From positions 116,297-180,296 of the forward strand of contig NZ_JAMXFJ010000005.1 of NCBI RefSeq assembly GCF_025460805.1: a stretch of 64,000 bases of DNA. The letters are read 5' to 3'. Under the pieces are notes generated by a model. That model was given only the letters and a program-made list of their open reading frames with translations. It ran no database searches and was not told the origin of the DNA. Source of the DNA: Microvirga sesbaniae (lineage in GTDB: Bacteria > Pseudomonadota > Alphaproteobacteria > Rhizobiales > Beijerinckiaceae). The position numbers and the translations under genes were made by a program. This document shows positions 53,572-62,592 of this stretch, in pieces. Every line of letters begins with the position of its first letter. The first letter of the stretch is position 1.

Positions 53572-54858
53572 TCAGTTCTGCTTGCTGACATTCGCCATGG
53601 ACGTCTCAAGTCGCTTCTGCATCGACTGGATCGAATCGTCGATGCTCTTCTGGCCGAGCAACGCGCCTTGCACCTCCTCGCCGATGATCTGCGTGAGTTC
53701 GGCAGCGTTCGGCCAAATACCGACTTCGTTACGGCCAGGGTTGCCTGCAGCCTTTGCCCAGGCCGTCAGGAACGCGTCGCCCGCCACCTTCGGATCGGCG
53801 CGTGCGGATTTCGTGACAGGAAGAGCGCTCTGTTCAAGCGGGAACTTGGATTGCGCCTCGTCGGACGTCAGATAGGTGATGAACTGGCTAGCCGGCGCAT
53901 CGGCATTGGCCTTGCCGGTGGATGAGAACTGCACCAGCAGATGACCCCACTGAATCGAGGCGGGCTCCCGGCCGGCGATAGCGATCGGCGTCGCGAGAGG
54001 CAGGACGTTCGCATCGAAGGCCGGCCCCTGGCCGGAGAAGCTGCGCAGGTGCGTCCTGGCCTGCGGTGCATCGAAGAAGAAGGCGGAGGCTCCCTGCGCC
54101 ACAAGGCGACGAGCATCGGGTCGATCGATCTCGGGGGCGGCCAGACGGTCTTTCATCAGCCCAACCATGAAGCCAAGCGCCTGCTTGCCGGCGTCCGTGC
54201 TCCCGATCTTCACCTTTCCCTGTTCGTCGATGATTTCACCGCCGAAGGTCCAGGTCCAGATCATGAAGTCGAGCAGGATCGAACCGTTATTCTTGGTTGC
54301 CATCGTGTATGGCACCGAGTTCGGTACCTTGTCACGCACCGCCACCAGGGCGCCCCGGAACTCCTCGACGGTCGTCGGCGTCTTGCTGACGCCGGCCTTC
54401 TCCAGCACCGCCTTGTTGGCAATGAGGCCGATGGAACCGGAAATGAGCGGCAAAGCCAATTGCTTCGAGCCGACCTGCCCCATGGCAAGGGCATCGGGAG
54501 CAAACATCGCAGCCAGCTTGTCCTTGCCATAGACCTCGTTCAGATCGACGAGACCAGCCACGTTGGCAAAGCTTGGCAGCCAGCGCTCGGACAGCTGAGC
54601 GACGCTCGGCAGAGTTTTGGAGCGCGCCCTCAGGAAGATGTTCTTCTGCATGTCGCCCCAGGCATAGCCCAGGGGCTCGACCGTGAGCTTGGTCTGAGCC
54701 TCGAATCCCTTGAGCAATGCATCGACGGATGGCTTGGCAGCCTCTTCCGCATAACTGAAGCTCATGAAGCTGACATCGGCGGCTTTGACGGCTTGACCCG
54801 GCAGGGCGACACTCGCTGCTATAACGGCAGCGGACGCGACCGACTTGAATCGTTTCAT
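53572..54858 (-). CDS. Sugar ABC transporter substrate-binding protein, family 1 (428 aa)
   Basis: Periplasmic receptor of the importer encoded around it. The ATG at 54858 follows GGAGGAAGAACG and opens a signal peptide (MKRFKSVASAAVIAASVALP, cleavage near VKA-AD). The mature chain has the family-1 pattern: GFEAQTKLTVEPLGYAWGDM, PSVAQLSERWLPSFANV, PLISGSIGLIANKAVLEKAG, SAFFFDAPQARTHL, and late EEVQGALLGQKSIDDSIQSM. Ligand is probably an oligosaccharide or monosaccharide feeding the adjacent oxidative pathway. It lies 71 bp from both neighbours in the operon. Confidence 0.9.
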   Translation of the reverse strand: MKRFKSVASAAVIAASVALPGQAVKAADVSFMSFSYAEEAAKPSVDALLKGFEAQTKLTVEPLGYAWGDMQKNIFLRARSKTLPSVAQLSERWLPSFANVAGLVDLNEVYGKDKLAAMFAPDALAMGQVGSKQLALPLISGSIGLIANKAVLEKAGVSKTPTTVEEFRGALVAVRDKVPNSVPYTMATKNNGSILLDFMIWTWTFGGEIIDEQGKVKIGSTDAGKQALGFMVGLMKDRLAAPEIDRPDARRLVAQGASAFFFDAPQARTHLRSFSGQGPAFDANVLPLATPIAIAGREPASIQWGHLLVQFSSTGKANADAPASQFITYLTSDEAQSKFPLEQSALPVTKSARADPKVAGDAFLTAWAKAAGNPGRNEVGIWPNAAELTQIIGEEVQGALLGQKSIDDSIQSMQKRLETSMANVSKQN

Positions 54859-54929
54859 CGTTCTTCCTCCCGATACGGAGCAAAGCCCCATATTCCTGCG
54901 CACGTGCTTTGACCGAGGATGGCCGTGCG

Positions 54930-55736
54930 CTAGACCACCCCTCCGTCGACGATGAACGTCTGCGCCGTAACGAGACGCGAGTCGTCGGCGGCGAGCCAGA
55001 GCGCCATCCGGGCAATATCCGGAGGCAACAGATGCTCCTTGAGGCACTGTGCTTCGAGGTATTCCGAAAACTTGCCCTGATAGATGCGCTTCGCCCGCTC
55101 GACTTGGCGCTCTGTCAGGACCCAGCCCGGCGCGATGGAATTGACGCGGATGTTGCGTTCGCCGACCTCTCGTGCGAGCGACTTGGTCAAACCCATGACG
55201 GCAGACTTCGCTGTCGTATAGAAAATCAGCCCGGAGGCTCCGCGCATCCAGGAGATCGATCCCATATTGATGATGGAGCCGCCCCCTGCTCGGGCCATGT
55301 CGCCGATCACGGCCTGCGCGGCGAAGAACTGGTGCCGCAGGTTCGTCTGGAAGCGCTCGTCCCAGTATTCGGGCGTTACGTCTTCGATCGGCATGCGGTC
55401 GTCATTGCCGGCGTTATTGATCAGGACCCGAACTGGCCCGATCCGTTCCGAAAGTGACCGGATGGCAGATCGAAGCGCCGGGATGTCGCGTAGATCTGCC
55501 GCCTCATAATGCGGCTGGTTCCTTGTCGCTTCCGCAACACGCCGAGCCGTCTCATGGGCGTAATCCTGGCTCAGATCAATGAAGCCAACGCGTGCACCTT
55601 GTCCGCAAAAGTGCTCGACCAGAGATGCTCCGATCCCGGACCCACCTCCCGTAATCAGAACGCTTTTTTCCCTCAAGCTCGGATAGGTGGCGCAATCCAC
55701 CGTCATGCGCGGGATGAGCTCAGGATGGAGGCTCAT
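54930..55736 (-). CDS. SDR-family sugar dehydrogenase (268 aa)
   Basis: NAD(P)-dependent short-chain dehydrogenase, likely oxidising an aldose at C1 to its lactone. Cofactor motif [17 protein letters not shown], strand 4 [11 protein letters not shown], catalytic Ser in [11 protein letters not shown], and [19 protein letters not shown] (Tyr-x3-Lys). The C-terminus is [18 protein letters not shown]. Its start overlaps the ATPase gene stop (ATGA). In rhizobial sugar operons of this composition such an SDR is a galactose, arabinose or fucose 1-dehydrogenase; which one is not decidable here. Confidence 0.87.
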   Translation of the reverse strand: MSLHPELIPRMTVDCATYPSLREKSVLITGGGSGIGASLVEHFCGQGARVGFIDLSQDYAHETARRVAEATRNQPHYEAADLRDIPALRSAIRSLSERIGPVRVLINNAGNDDRMPIEDVTPEYWDERFQTNLRHQFFAAQAVIGDMARAGGGSIINMGSISWMRGASGLIFYTTAKSAVMGLTKSLAREVGERNIRVNSIAPGWVLTERQVERAKRIYQGKFSEYLEAQCLKEHLLPPDIARMALWLAADDSRLVTAQTFIVDGGVV

Positions 55737-56830
55737 GCCGCATTCCTCGCCATCGGCTTCGCGGAAACCAGCGTCCGGCCGTCCGTCGAGAAGACATGGA
55801 CGGCATCCGGATTGACCAGGACGCCTACCCGTTCGCCCTGGCTGATCGGGCGCTCTCCATCGAGGCGAACGACAATCATCTCGTCGGTGCCGTCGAGCGC
55901 CACATAGGCGTAGGTATCGCTGCCGAGATGCTCTGTCATGGCGACGCGACCGTCGAGAGCATTGCTGGTCCCCGGTGCGCAGAGCTCAAGATGCTCCGGG
56001 CGCACGCCAATCTCGTGGGCAGCTTCGGGCGGCGACGTGTTCAACGAGACGGAACCGCCGGGCACTCTCACCCGTCCGCCATCGAGGCGGTGTCCCTGGA
56101 CGATCAAGAAGTTCATCCGCGGGCTTCCAATGAACCCTGCGACGAAACGATTGGCCGGGGTGTTGTAAAGATCCAGCGGTGAACCGATTTGCTCGACCTT
56201 GCCAGCGTTGAGCACCACGATCTTGTCCGCGAGCGTCATGGCCTCGATTTGATCGTGAGTGACATAGATCATCGTGGTGCCGAGACGCTCCTTCATGCGC
56301 GCGATCTCGATGCGCATCTCGACCCGGAGTGCCGCATCCAGATTGGAGAGAGGCTCGTCGAACAGGAAGATCTTCGGCTCCCGAACAATCGCACGACCGA
56401 TCGCGACGCGCTGACGTTGACCGCCTGAAAGCTGACGCGGCTTGCGGTCGACGTATTCGGCGATCCGTAGCACGCGGGCCGCCGCCTCGACCCGACGGCG
56501 GATCTCCTCCCGCGGAGTGCCGGCCAGTCTCAAGGCATAGCCCATGTTATCGGAGACAGTCATGTGCGGATACAGCGCATATGACTGGAACACCATGGCA
56601 ATTCCGCGCTTGGCCGGGGGCACGTCGTTCACCACTTGACCGTCGATGATCATCTGACCGGACGAGATCTCATCGAGACCGCAGATCAGGCGCAGAAGCG
56701 TGGATTTGCCACATCCTGACGGCCCAACGAAAGCGGCGAACTCGCCGTCATCGACTGCCAGGTCGATCCCCTTGAGTACGTCGACATTTCCGAATGACTT
56801 CCGCACCTGATGAAGCTCTAGCTTGGCCAT
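55733..56830 (-). CDS. Sugar ABC transporter ATPase, UgpC/MalK-like (365 aa)
   Basis: Energises the sugar importer. Walker A is GPSGCGKST near residue 37, Q-loop [13 protein letters not shown], signature [15 protein letters not shown], Walker [18 protein letters not shown]-loop [12 protein letters not shown]. The C-terminal TOBE/OB domain (about 240-360) is of the UgpC/MsmK kind with [10 protein letters not shown]. Translation is coupled to the following SDR gene. It starts 27 bp after the IclR-lactonase fusion. Confidence 0.93.
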   Translation of the reverse strand: MAKLELHQVRKSFGNVDVLKGIDLAVDDGEFAAFVGPSGCGKSTLLRLICGLDEISSGQMIIDGQVVNDVPPAKRGIAMVFQSYALYPHMTVSDNMGYALRLAGTPREEIRRRVEAAARVLRIAEYVDRKPRQLSGGQRQRVAIGRAIVREPKIFLFDEPLSNLDAALRVEMRIEIARMKERLGTTMIYVTHDQIEAMTLADKIVVLNAGKVEQIGSPLDLYNTPANRFVAGFIGSPRMNFLIVQGHRLDGGRVRVPGGSVSLNTSPPEAAHEIGVRPEHLELCAPGTSNALDGRVAMTEHLGSDTYAYVALDGTDEMIVVRLDGERPISQGERVGVLVNPDAVHVFSTDGRTLVSAKPMARNAA

Positions 56831-56857
56831 ATCGATTGCGTGTCCCTGAAGTATCCG

Positions 56858-58588
56858 TCACCCGCCGAAGACGTTTTCCGGCAGCCCCTTGATGCCGGTC
56901 TCGATGGCGAAAACGCTGCCCGACAGCGGAGCATCGGCGATTTGTCCCGCAGACAGGCGAATGCGAGCTGAGGTCACGAAGAGTGTCTGCATCTCCGCAC
57001 CCCCGAATACGCAGCTGGTGGGTCGGGGCACCGGCAGGTTGATGACACGCTCCACCCGCCCTTTCGGGTCATAGCGCGTGACGCACCAACCATCCCAATG
57101 TGCACTCCATACGAAGCCCTCGGCATCGATGGTCAAGCCGTCCGGCTTGCCCTCGCTCTCGGGCACGGTCACGAAAATGCGCCTGTTCTCGATGGATCCG
57201 GTCTTGCTGTCGAAATCATAGACGTAGATCGTCTGCTTGGCGGTGTCGGTGAAGTAGAAGAGACGATCGTCGGGGCTCCAGCCCAAGCCATTCGAGACGT
57301 GGAAGCCCCGGTCCATTTCATGAACCCGGCCGTCCGGGTCGAGCCGCCAGAGCGAGCCTTGCCCCGGCGTCGTGTCGATGGCGAGCGTGCCGGCCCAGAG
57401 CCGGCCACGGCGATCGCACTTTCCATCGTTGAACCGGTTGCCTGGGCGGCCGGTCTCTGGTCGGGCAAGCACCATGCTCTCGTTCGACACCGGATCGATG
57501 GCTCGCACCTCGTTCTGCATGCCGGCAATGAACCCCCCTGCCTTGCGCGGGATCAGGAAGCTCGTCAGCTCGGGCATCGGCCAGGAGCGGTAGGACCCCT
57601 TGACAGGGTCGCCCATGCAGACGGACGGCGCGAGAATGTCGACGAAATAGAGCTGCTGGTCTTGGACGGACCAATGCGGCCCTTCGCCCAGGAACAGACT
57701 CGCGGGAATGGCACACCGCACGTCGTCTCGGTCGGCACCGAGCGGCCGGGGGTTGATATTCAGCGACATCGCCACCTCGCCGATATTGCCGGAAATCCGC
57801 CGGGCAGCTTCGATGACGTCGCGCCCGAGAGCATGAAGGCGCTCGGGCGGCAACCGAAAGGACGGACCGATCACGCCGATCGCACCCAATGGCTTGGCCT
57901 CATGATCCAGAATGGGCGCGGCCACTGAGCTGATGCCGATATTCTGCTCGTCGATGGAAACTGCATAGCCGCGAGCCTTGGTGAGATCGAGTTGACTGAC
58001 CAGTTCGTGGAAATCCGCAATCGTGTGGGGAGTGAGGCGCTGCAGCTCTGCCTCACTCAGGAGCCTGCGTCGCATTTCGAGCGAGAGATGCGCCAGAATC
58101 GCCTTGCCGAGACCGCTCGCATAAGGCTTGGCCCGGCTGCCGACGCCGTTGCTGAGGCGCACAGGCTGCGGGGCTTCGCGTTGATCGATGTAGAGGATCT
58201 CGTCCCTATCGAGGATTCCGAGGCGCACCGTCTCGCCTGTGAGGTCCCGCAGGCGTTCGAGTTCCGGCTCGGCCGCGCCGCGCAGATCGAAATCGTCCCA
58301 GACCCGGTGCGCCCATTGGAACAGGCGTGAACCGAGGCGATACGTCTGATCCCGGCCGTCGAGCTTCAGAAGCCGCTCGTCGACAAGCGCCTGGAGGGTG
58401 CGGTGGAGCGTACCCTTGGGCATGCCGGAGCCTTCAAGAAGATCCGTGAATCGGGGAGGCGCCGCGGCCGAAGCCACGAGTTCGATGAGCTGAATCCCCC
58501 GCGTCAGCGCCTGCACACCCGGAACTGGCCCCGAAGCGCCGCTTTCGACTTCATCGTCGACTTTCAGCTCCGCCTGCATGGGTCCCAT
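56858..58588 (-). CDS. IclR transcription factor fused to an SMP-30/gluconolactonase (576 aa)
   Basis: One continuous reading frame joining a regulator to an enzyme. Residues 24-265 are a full IclR protein: winged helix VQALTRGIQLIELVASAA, GMPKGTLHRTLQALVDERL, then the effector domain with GLGKAILAHLS, SIDEQNIGISSVAAPILDHE and AIGVIGPSFRLP. From about 290 an SMP-30/regucalcin-type beta-propeller follows: LGEGPHWSVQDQQLYFVDIL (metal Glu), RPGNRFNDGKCDRRGRLWAG (Asn/Asp), GLGWSPDDRLFYFTDTAKQT (catalytic Asp) and KPDGLTIDAEGFVWSAHWDG. Both halves retain their key residues. The ATG at 58588 has GGAG five bases upstream; GTG 58591 is alternative. It heads the eight-gene minus operon and faces the second dehydratase gene across a palindromic operator. 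The lactonase step fits between the SDR and the dehydratases. A product-sensing regulator-enzyme is an attractive inference. Confidence 0.88.
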   Translation of the reverse strand: MGPMQAELKVDDEVESGASGPVPGVQALTRGIQLIELVASAAAPPRFTDLLEGSGMPKGTLHRTLQALVDERLLKLDGRDQTYRLGSRLFQWAHRVWDDFDLRGAAEPELERLRDLTGETVRLGILDRDEILYIDQREAPQPVRLSNGVGSRAKPYASGLGKAILAHLSLEMRRRLLSEAELQRLTPHTIADFHELVSQLDLTKARGYAVSIDEQNIGISSVAAPILDHEAKPLGAIGVIGPSFRLPPERLHALGRDVIEAARRISGNIGEVAMSLNINPRPLGADRDDVRCAIPASLFLGEGPHWSVQDQQLYFVDILAPSVCMGDPVKGSYRSWPMPELTSFLIPRKAGGFIAGMQNEVRAIDPVSNESMVLARPETGRPGNRFNDGKCDRRGRLWAGTLAIDTTPGQGSLWRLDPDGRVHEMDRGFHVSNGLGWSPDDRLFYFTDTAKQTIYVYDFDSKTGSIENRRIFVTVPESEGKPDGLTIDAEGFVWSAHWDGWCVTRYDPKGRVERVINLPVPRPTSCVFGGAEMQTLFVTSARIRLSAGQIADAPLSGSVFAIETGIKGLPENVFGG

Positions 58589-58651
58589 CACAGCTCCGTC
58601 GAAAGGATGAGCCTCTGGCCCGATTGACCCTTCCGGATGGCTGGAATTATG

Positions 58652-58668
58652 TTGGAACCGAGTTCCAA
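58652..58668. promoter_or_regulatory. Probable IclR operator TTGGAAC-CGA-GTTCCAA
   Basis: A perfect inverted repeat with 7-bp arms and 3-bp spacer, in the 114-bp gap between the divergent starts at 58588 and 58703. The TGGAAnnnnnTTCCA form is the classic IclR-family site pattern. Positioned to control both transcripts. Confidence 0.65.
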
Positions 58669-58702
58669 GTCAACCCGCCTTTCGTTGAAGAGGCTTTCCG
58701 CC

Positions 58703-59854
58703 ATGAGAATCACAGCCATTCACCATGTCCTTGTGCGGGTCCCGTTCACGGAAGATATTCTGTGGGGTTCGGGCCGCAGGATCGGCACGACCCGGCTCAT
58801 CTGCCGGATCGAGACCGATGCGGGGATCGTGGGATGGGGCGAGACGATCTCGCTGATCGCAGCCGTACCGGCGGTGTTCTCCGACGTCGTCGCCAGGGTG
58901 GGACTGGGCTATCCCGTGGCCGACGTGGAGCGCCTGCACCGGCATGTTCTGGGCGCCGGCTATTACCACCACAAGAGGGCGGCCGTCATGGCGGTCGCCG
59001 CCCTCGAGATGGCCATGTGGGATGCCCTGGGCAAGCAGGCGAAGCTCCCCTTGTCGAGCCTCTGGGGCGGGCGCTGGCGCAACGATGTGGAAGCAGCCGC
59101 CTATCTCTTCACAAAGGACGCGAAGCAGCTGAAGGACCGGATCGGACGGTTCCTCGACGCCGGCTATGAGACCTTCAAGGTCAAGATCGGGTTCGACGAG
59201 CCGAGCGATATCGAGTTGGCCGCAGCCTCCCGTGAAACCATCGGAACACGGGCTCTGCGGCTCGACGTGAACGGCGCCTGGACACCCGGCACCGCCAGAC
59301 GGCAGTTGGAAAAGCTGCGGGCCCTCGACCCGGCCTATGTGGAGCAGCCCCTGGAACTCGACGATCTGGCGGGCCATGCGCTTCTGCGGCGATCGACGCC
59401 CGTTCCAATCGCCCTCGACGAGAGCGCCTATACCCTGTCTGACATCGGCAACATCGTGCGCTCCGAGGCCGCGGACGTGGTATTGCTCGATCCGCACGAG
59501 GAAGGCGGGCTGTGGCAGACGATCAAGGCCGCGGCCATCTGCGAGGCTGTTGGAATCCCGGTGACGTTGCACTCGGGCGCGGAACTGGCGCTGTCACAGG
59601 CGGCCTACATCCACCTCGCAGCATCGATCCCCAACATGAGCCTCGCCATCGATACGGAACGTGCCTATCTCGGTGGAGACATCTCTCCCGCTCCTCCGGC
59701 TTTGCTGCTTGGACGTTTTCAGGTCCCGGACGCACCAGGCCTCGGCGTCGAAGTCGACGAAGAGGCGGTGCGACGCTATGCGGTCGACAGCATCGTGGGA
59801 GCCTACCTCGACGAGAAGCGCAAAGACTGGTTCCCGGTCAAGCCAGCCTACTAG
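58703..59854 (+). CDS. Enolase-superfamily dehydratase/cycloisomerase (383 aa)
   Basis: Second MR/MLE-type enzyme of the locus. The ATG at 58703 (MRITAIHHVLVRVPF) is chosen because the upstream part of the frame covers the operator. K-x-K base motif ETFKVKIGF at about 165, metal ligands in LRLDVNGAWTP (Asp), AYVEQPLELDD (Glu) and PIALDESAYTL (Asp-Glu), and late VTLHSGAELAL. The usual second Lys at the end of the sixth strand appears replaced (VVLLDPHEEGGLW), which changes the stereochemistry expected. Followed 11 bp later by the kinase gene, forming a two-gene plus-strand operon. Confidence 0.85.
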   Translation: MRITAIHHVLVRVPFTEDILWGSGRRIGTTRLICRIETDAGIVGWGETISLIAAVPAVFSDVVARVGLGYPVADVERLHRHVLGAGYYHHKRAAVMAVAALEMAMWDALGKQAKLPLSSLWGGRWRNDVEAAAYLFTKDAKQLKDRIGRFLDAGYETFKVKIGFDEPSDIELAAASRETIGTRALRLDVNGAWTPGTARRQLEKLRALDPAYVEQPLELDDLAGHALLRRSTPVPIALDESAYTLSDIGNIVRSEAADVVLLDPHEEGGLWQTIKAAAICEAVGIPVTLHSGAELALSQAAYIHLAASIPNMSLAIDTERAYLGGDISPAPPALLLGRFQVPDAPGLGVEVDEEAVRRYAVDSIVGAYLDEKRKDWFPVKPAY

Positions 59855-59865
59855 AGGGGTTCAGC

Positions 59866-60753
59866 ATGTTCATTGCGATCGAATGGACCTCGATGGCCTT
59901 CCACGCCTTCCTCTTGTCCCATGACGGATCCCTTCGGGGAGAGCGGCAGGAGGCGAGAGGAATCAACCATGTCGGAGACGGCGCTTTCGAAAACGCTCTC
60001 CGCGACATTGTCGGGGATTGGGCGACAAAGGCCAGCCGCATCTATCTCGCCGGTATGATCACCAGCCGGAACGGCTGGGTGGAAACACCCTATGCGCAGA
60101 CACCCGCCTCCCTGAGCGACATCGCCACGCAAGCCGTCGTGAAGCATAGCGACAGCTTGCCGCCCCTCATATTTCTGCCGGGCGTCTCGGTGCGCGATCC
60201 CCTGCCCGACATGATGCGAGGCGAGGAACTCAAGATCTTCGGCGCCATGGGTCAATCCAGCGGCCTTGTCGTCCTTCCCGGCGCTCACAGCAAGTGGGTC
60301 TCCGTCAAGGAGGGGCGGATCGAGCATTTCGCCACCTATATGTCAGGCGAGATTGCCACATTGCTGAAGTCGAACTCCCTCGTCGGCAAGCTGATCCCGG
60401 ACCAGTCGATCGACAGCCAGGAGGCTTTCCTGCGCGGTGTCAGACTTGCGCAGGAGAGCCGCATCGGAGGACATATCCTGCGCCGCATCTTCTCGGCGCG
60501 CAGCTACGCTCTGTGTGGAGAACTGTCTCCCGCGGAGATCAGCGATTACCTTTCGGGGCTGCTGATTGGCGCGGAGGTGAGGGAGGCGATCGCGGAGTTC
60601 AGCGCTCCGGACAACCATGTTACCATGATCGGCGCCCCGTCCTTATGCCGGCGCTACGGCTTGGCATTGCGAGAAGCCGGGATGATGCCGTCGACGATCG
60701 ACAATGCCGTTCTGCGGGCCTTTCAAGCCCTTTGCATCAGCCGCTGGGAATGA
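59866..60753 (+). CDS. 2-dehydro-3-deoxygalactonokinase family protein, DgoK-like (295 aa)
   Basis: Expected to phosphorylate 2-keto-3-deoxygalactonate. Overall layout and length match DgoK: ASRIYLAGMITSRNGWVETP, FLPGVSVRDPLPDMMRGEE, LVVLPGAHSKWVSVKEGRI, SYALCGELSPAEISDYLSGL. However the N-terminal phosphate-binding loop, normally IAIDWGSTxxR, here reads IAIEWTSMAFHAF: the Asp, Gly and Thr/Ser positions are altered, and LPGTHSKWV has Ala for Thr. Activity may therefore be reduced or changed. The start follows AGAGGGG. The N-terminus cannot be rescued by another upstream ATG. Confidence 0.8.
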   Translation: MFIAIEWTSMAFHAFLLSHDGSLRGERQEARGINHVGDGAFENALRDIVGDWATKASRIYLAGMITSRNGWVETPYAQTPASLSDIATQAVVKHSDSLPPLIFLPGVSVRDPLPDMMRGEELKIFGAMGQSSGLVVLPGAHSKWVSVKEGRIEHFATYMSGEIATLLKSNSLVGKLIPDQSIDSQEAFLRGVRLAQESRIGGHILRRIFSARSYALCGELSPAEISDYLSGLLIGAEVREAIAEFSAPDNHVTMIGAPSLCRRYGLALREAGMMPSTIDNAVLRAFQALCISRWE

Positions 60754-61014
60754 GAGTGACCTGGTCGCACCTGAGCACACGTCTCGAACCCAATGCGCCC
60801 ACGGCTTGGAACACGGCTTGGAACCTCGCCCTGCCTTAAGCTTGCAGATGGAATGTCTCCGGCGCCGATATCCAGCCGGTTGCTTATACATTGCCGATTT
60901 GCGATATAGAATTACAGTTCATGGGGACCGCGCCGCGAGGGGAACCCAGGGCTTGGCTGGTGATTGCCCTATACGGACCCCGACGAACGCATCAGATAGC
61001 GGAGCGCCGCCTTC
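60754..61014 (+). other. Short intergenic region with a tandem 13-mer
   Basis: No gene is seen before the proline-rich ORF. A tandem repeat CACGGCTTGGAA occurs twice in a row near 60799-60823. A/T-richer DNA near 60885-60925 (GATATAGAAT) could hold the promoter of the following ORF. Confidence 0.35.
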
Positions 61015-61242
61015 ATGCCCATTCCTTTGCCCAATCAGCCTTACCCGGAGCCGACGCCGGCGGACCCCAATCCAGCACCGGTGAGTCCCCCCACCCCCCC
61101 GGAGGCTCCTCAGCCCGAACCCATTGGCGTTCCGCCCACGACGCCGGGCGATATACCACCGCCGGGTGAACCGGTCGGGGTGCCTCCCACATCACCGCCG
61201 GAGATCCCTGTCACGCCGACGACGCCTCAACCGACCGCCTGA
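61015..61242 (+). CDS. Small proline-rich protein (75 aa)
   Basis: Function unknown. The 75-residue product is about 45 percent proline with repeated GVPPT(T/S)P and PEAP/PEIP units (MPIPLPNQPYPEPTPADPNP at the start). No signal peptide, cysteine or known domain. An in-frame ATG and a G-rich stretch upstream give modest support; similar short proline-rich ORFs with this start are common in Microvirga/Methylobacterium relatives, from memory. It stands alone, convergent with the FAD oxidoreductase gene. Confidence 0.5.
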   Translation: MPIPLPNQPYPEPTPADPNPAPVSPPTPPEAPQPEPIGVPPTTPGDIPPPGEPVGVPPTSPPEIPVTPTTPQPTA

Positions 61243-61309
61243 CGGGGTATGAAGGATTGCGGCGCCCAAACTGCTCCGGTCCGATCGGCATTCCCGACAA
61301 CGGGCCCCT

Positions 61310-62545
61310 TCAGAAGCGCTGTGCCGAATAAGGCTTCAGATCGATCGGGCCCGATCGCCCATCGACCAAGTCCGCGACCAGCAGCGACGTGATCGCCGCC
61401 TGGGTCAGACCATGATGGCCATGACCAAAGGCATAGACCACGCGGCTGTCTCGTCTGGACGGGCCGATGACGGGAAGAGAGTCGGGAATGGACGGGCGAA
61501 GGCCCATCCAGAGTGTTGCATCCTGTGTCGCATCGAAGTCGGGAAGGAAGCGCTTTAGGCGAGAGATCATCGCCGATGTGCGATCATGATTGGGATGAGC
61601 GTCTAGCCCGGCGAACTCAACGGCGCCGCCAACCCTGTCTCCGGTATCAAGGGGCGTGGTGACGAAACCCTCGCCCTCGAACATGACAGGACGGTTGAGA
61701 CCGAAGGCGCCCTTGGGATAGGTGGCATTATAGCCGCGCTCCGTGTCGAGAGGGATCTTATCTCCCAGCATCCTGGCGAGCGGCCGTGACCATATCCCGG
61801 CGGCAACGATGACCTTGTCGGCAGAGACGAATATCGTGGAATCGTCCATGCGGATATGGATCTCGTTGCTTGCCGGTTCCACCGCCAGAGCGCGGCCAGC
61901 CACCTGCTCTGCACCTCGCTCTCGAACAAGCCTCAAAAGATCCGACGCCAAATCGGCCGGGTCGGAGATGTGGCAGGCCTCCCGATAGAGCACACCCGCT
62001 TCGATGTTCCGAAGCGCAGGCTCCATCCGCATGAGATCTTCGCCGTCCAGCACATCGATCTCGATGCCGAGTTCACGCTGGCGATCGAGGACGTCCCTGG
62101 CCCTCAAGAAGCCCCCATGATGCCTCCACACGGAGAGAATGCCGTTCTCTCGCAGGTGATCGCCCAGATCCAGGGACGACAGAAGCCCCTTCCAGGATGG
62201 CAGAGCCTCCGCGTTGATCGACCGTATGGCAGCCATGCTCGCCTTGATCCGCATCGGAGATGACGACAACACGAAACGGATCAGCCAAGGCAACAGAGTT
62301 GGAAGGTAAGCGGGCCTGATGGTGAGAGGACCCAGCGGGTCCATCAGCCACTCGGGAAGGTTCCTCCAGACCTTTGGCGAGGCCAAGGGCATGATGTCCG
62401 TATGAGCGATCCAGCCGGCATTGCCGTCCGTCGGCCGTGTCGCCCGATCGCCCGGTTCGATGAGAGTAACCCTATGTCCTCTGTCGAGGAGGGCATGAGC
62501 GGCCGCCAGGCCAACGATTCCAGCACCGACGATTCCGATCCGCAT
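61310..62545 (-). CDS. DadA-like FAD amino-acid dehydrogenase, probable D-hydroxyproline dehydrogenase (411 aa)
   Basis: FAD-dependent oxidoreductase of the DAO/DadA family. The dinucleotide motif MRIGIVGAGIVGLAAAHALL opens the protein, with VTLIEPGDRA as the adenine-ribose strand end. A substrate-domain phrase YREACHISDPADLASDLL, then VIVAAGIWSRPLARMLGDKI and the C-terminal GLRPSIPDSLPVIGPS and FGHGHHGLTQAAITSLLVAD are typical. Encoded 47 bp after the 4-hydroxyproline epimerase, so it most likely oxidises cis-4-hydroxy-D-proline, feeding electrons to the respiratory chain. Confidence 0.85.
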   Translation of the reverse strand: MRIGIVGAGIVGLAAAHALLDRGHRVTLIEPGDRATRPTDGNAGWIAHTDIMPLASPKVWRNLPEWLMDPLGPLTIRPAYLPTLLPWLIRFVLSSSPMRIKASMAAIRSINAEALPSWKGLLSSLDLGDHLRENGILSVWRHHGGFLRARDVLDRQRELGIEIDVLDGEDLMRMEPALRNIEAGVLYREACHISDPADLASDLLRLVRERGAEQVAGRALAVEPASNEIHIRMDDSTIFVSADKVIVAAGIWSRPLARMLGDKIPLDTERGYNATYPKGAFGLNRPVMFEGEGFVTTPLDTGDRVGGAVEFAGLDAHPNHDRTSAMISRLKRFLPDFDATQDATLWMGLRPSIPDSLPVIGPSRRDSRVVYAFGHGHHGLTQAAITSLLVADLVDGRSGPIDLKPYSAQRF

Positions 62546-62592
62546 CCTGAATCCTGTTCACGTGAAAACTGGCCCTCAGACAGTCAGGAGCA

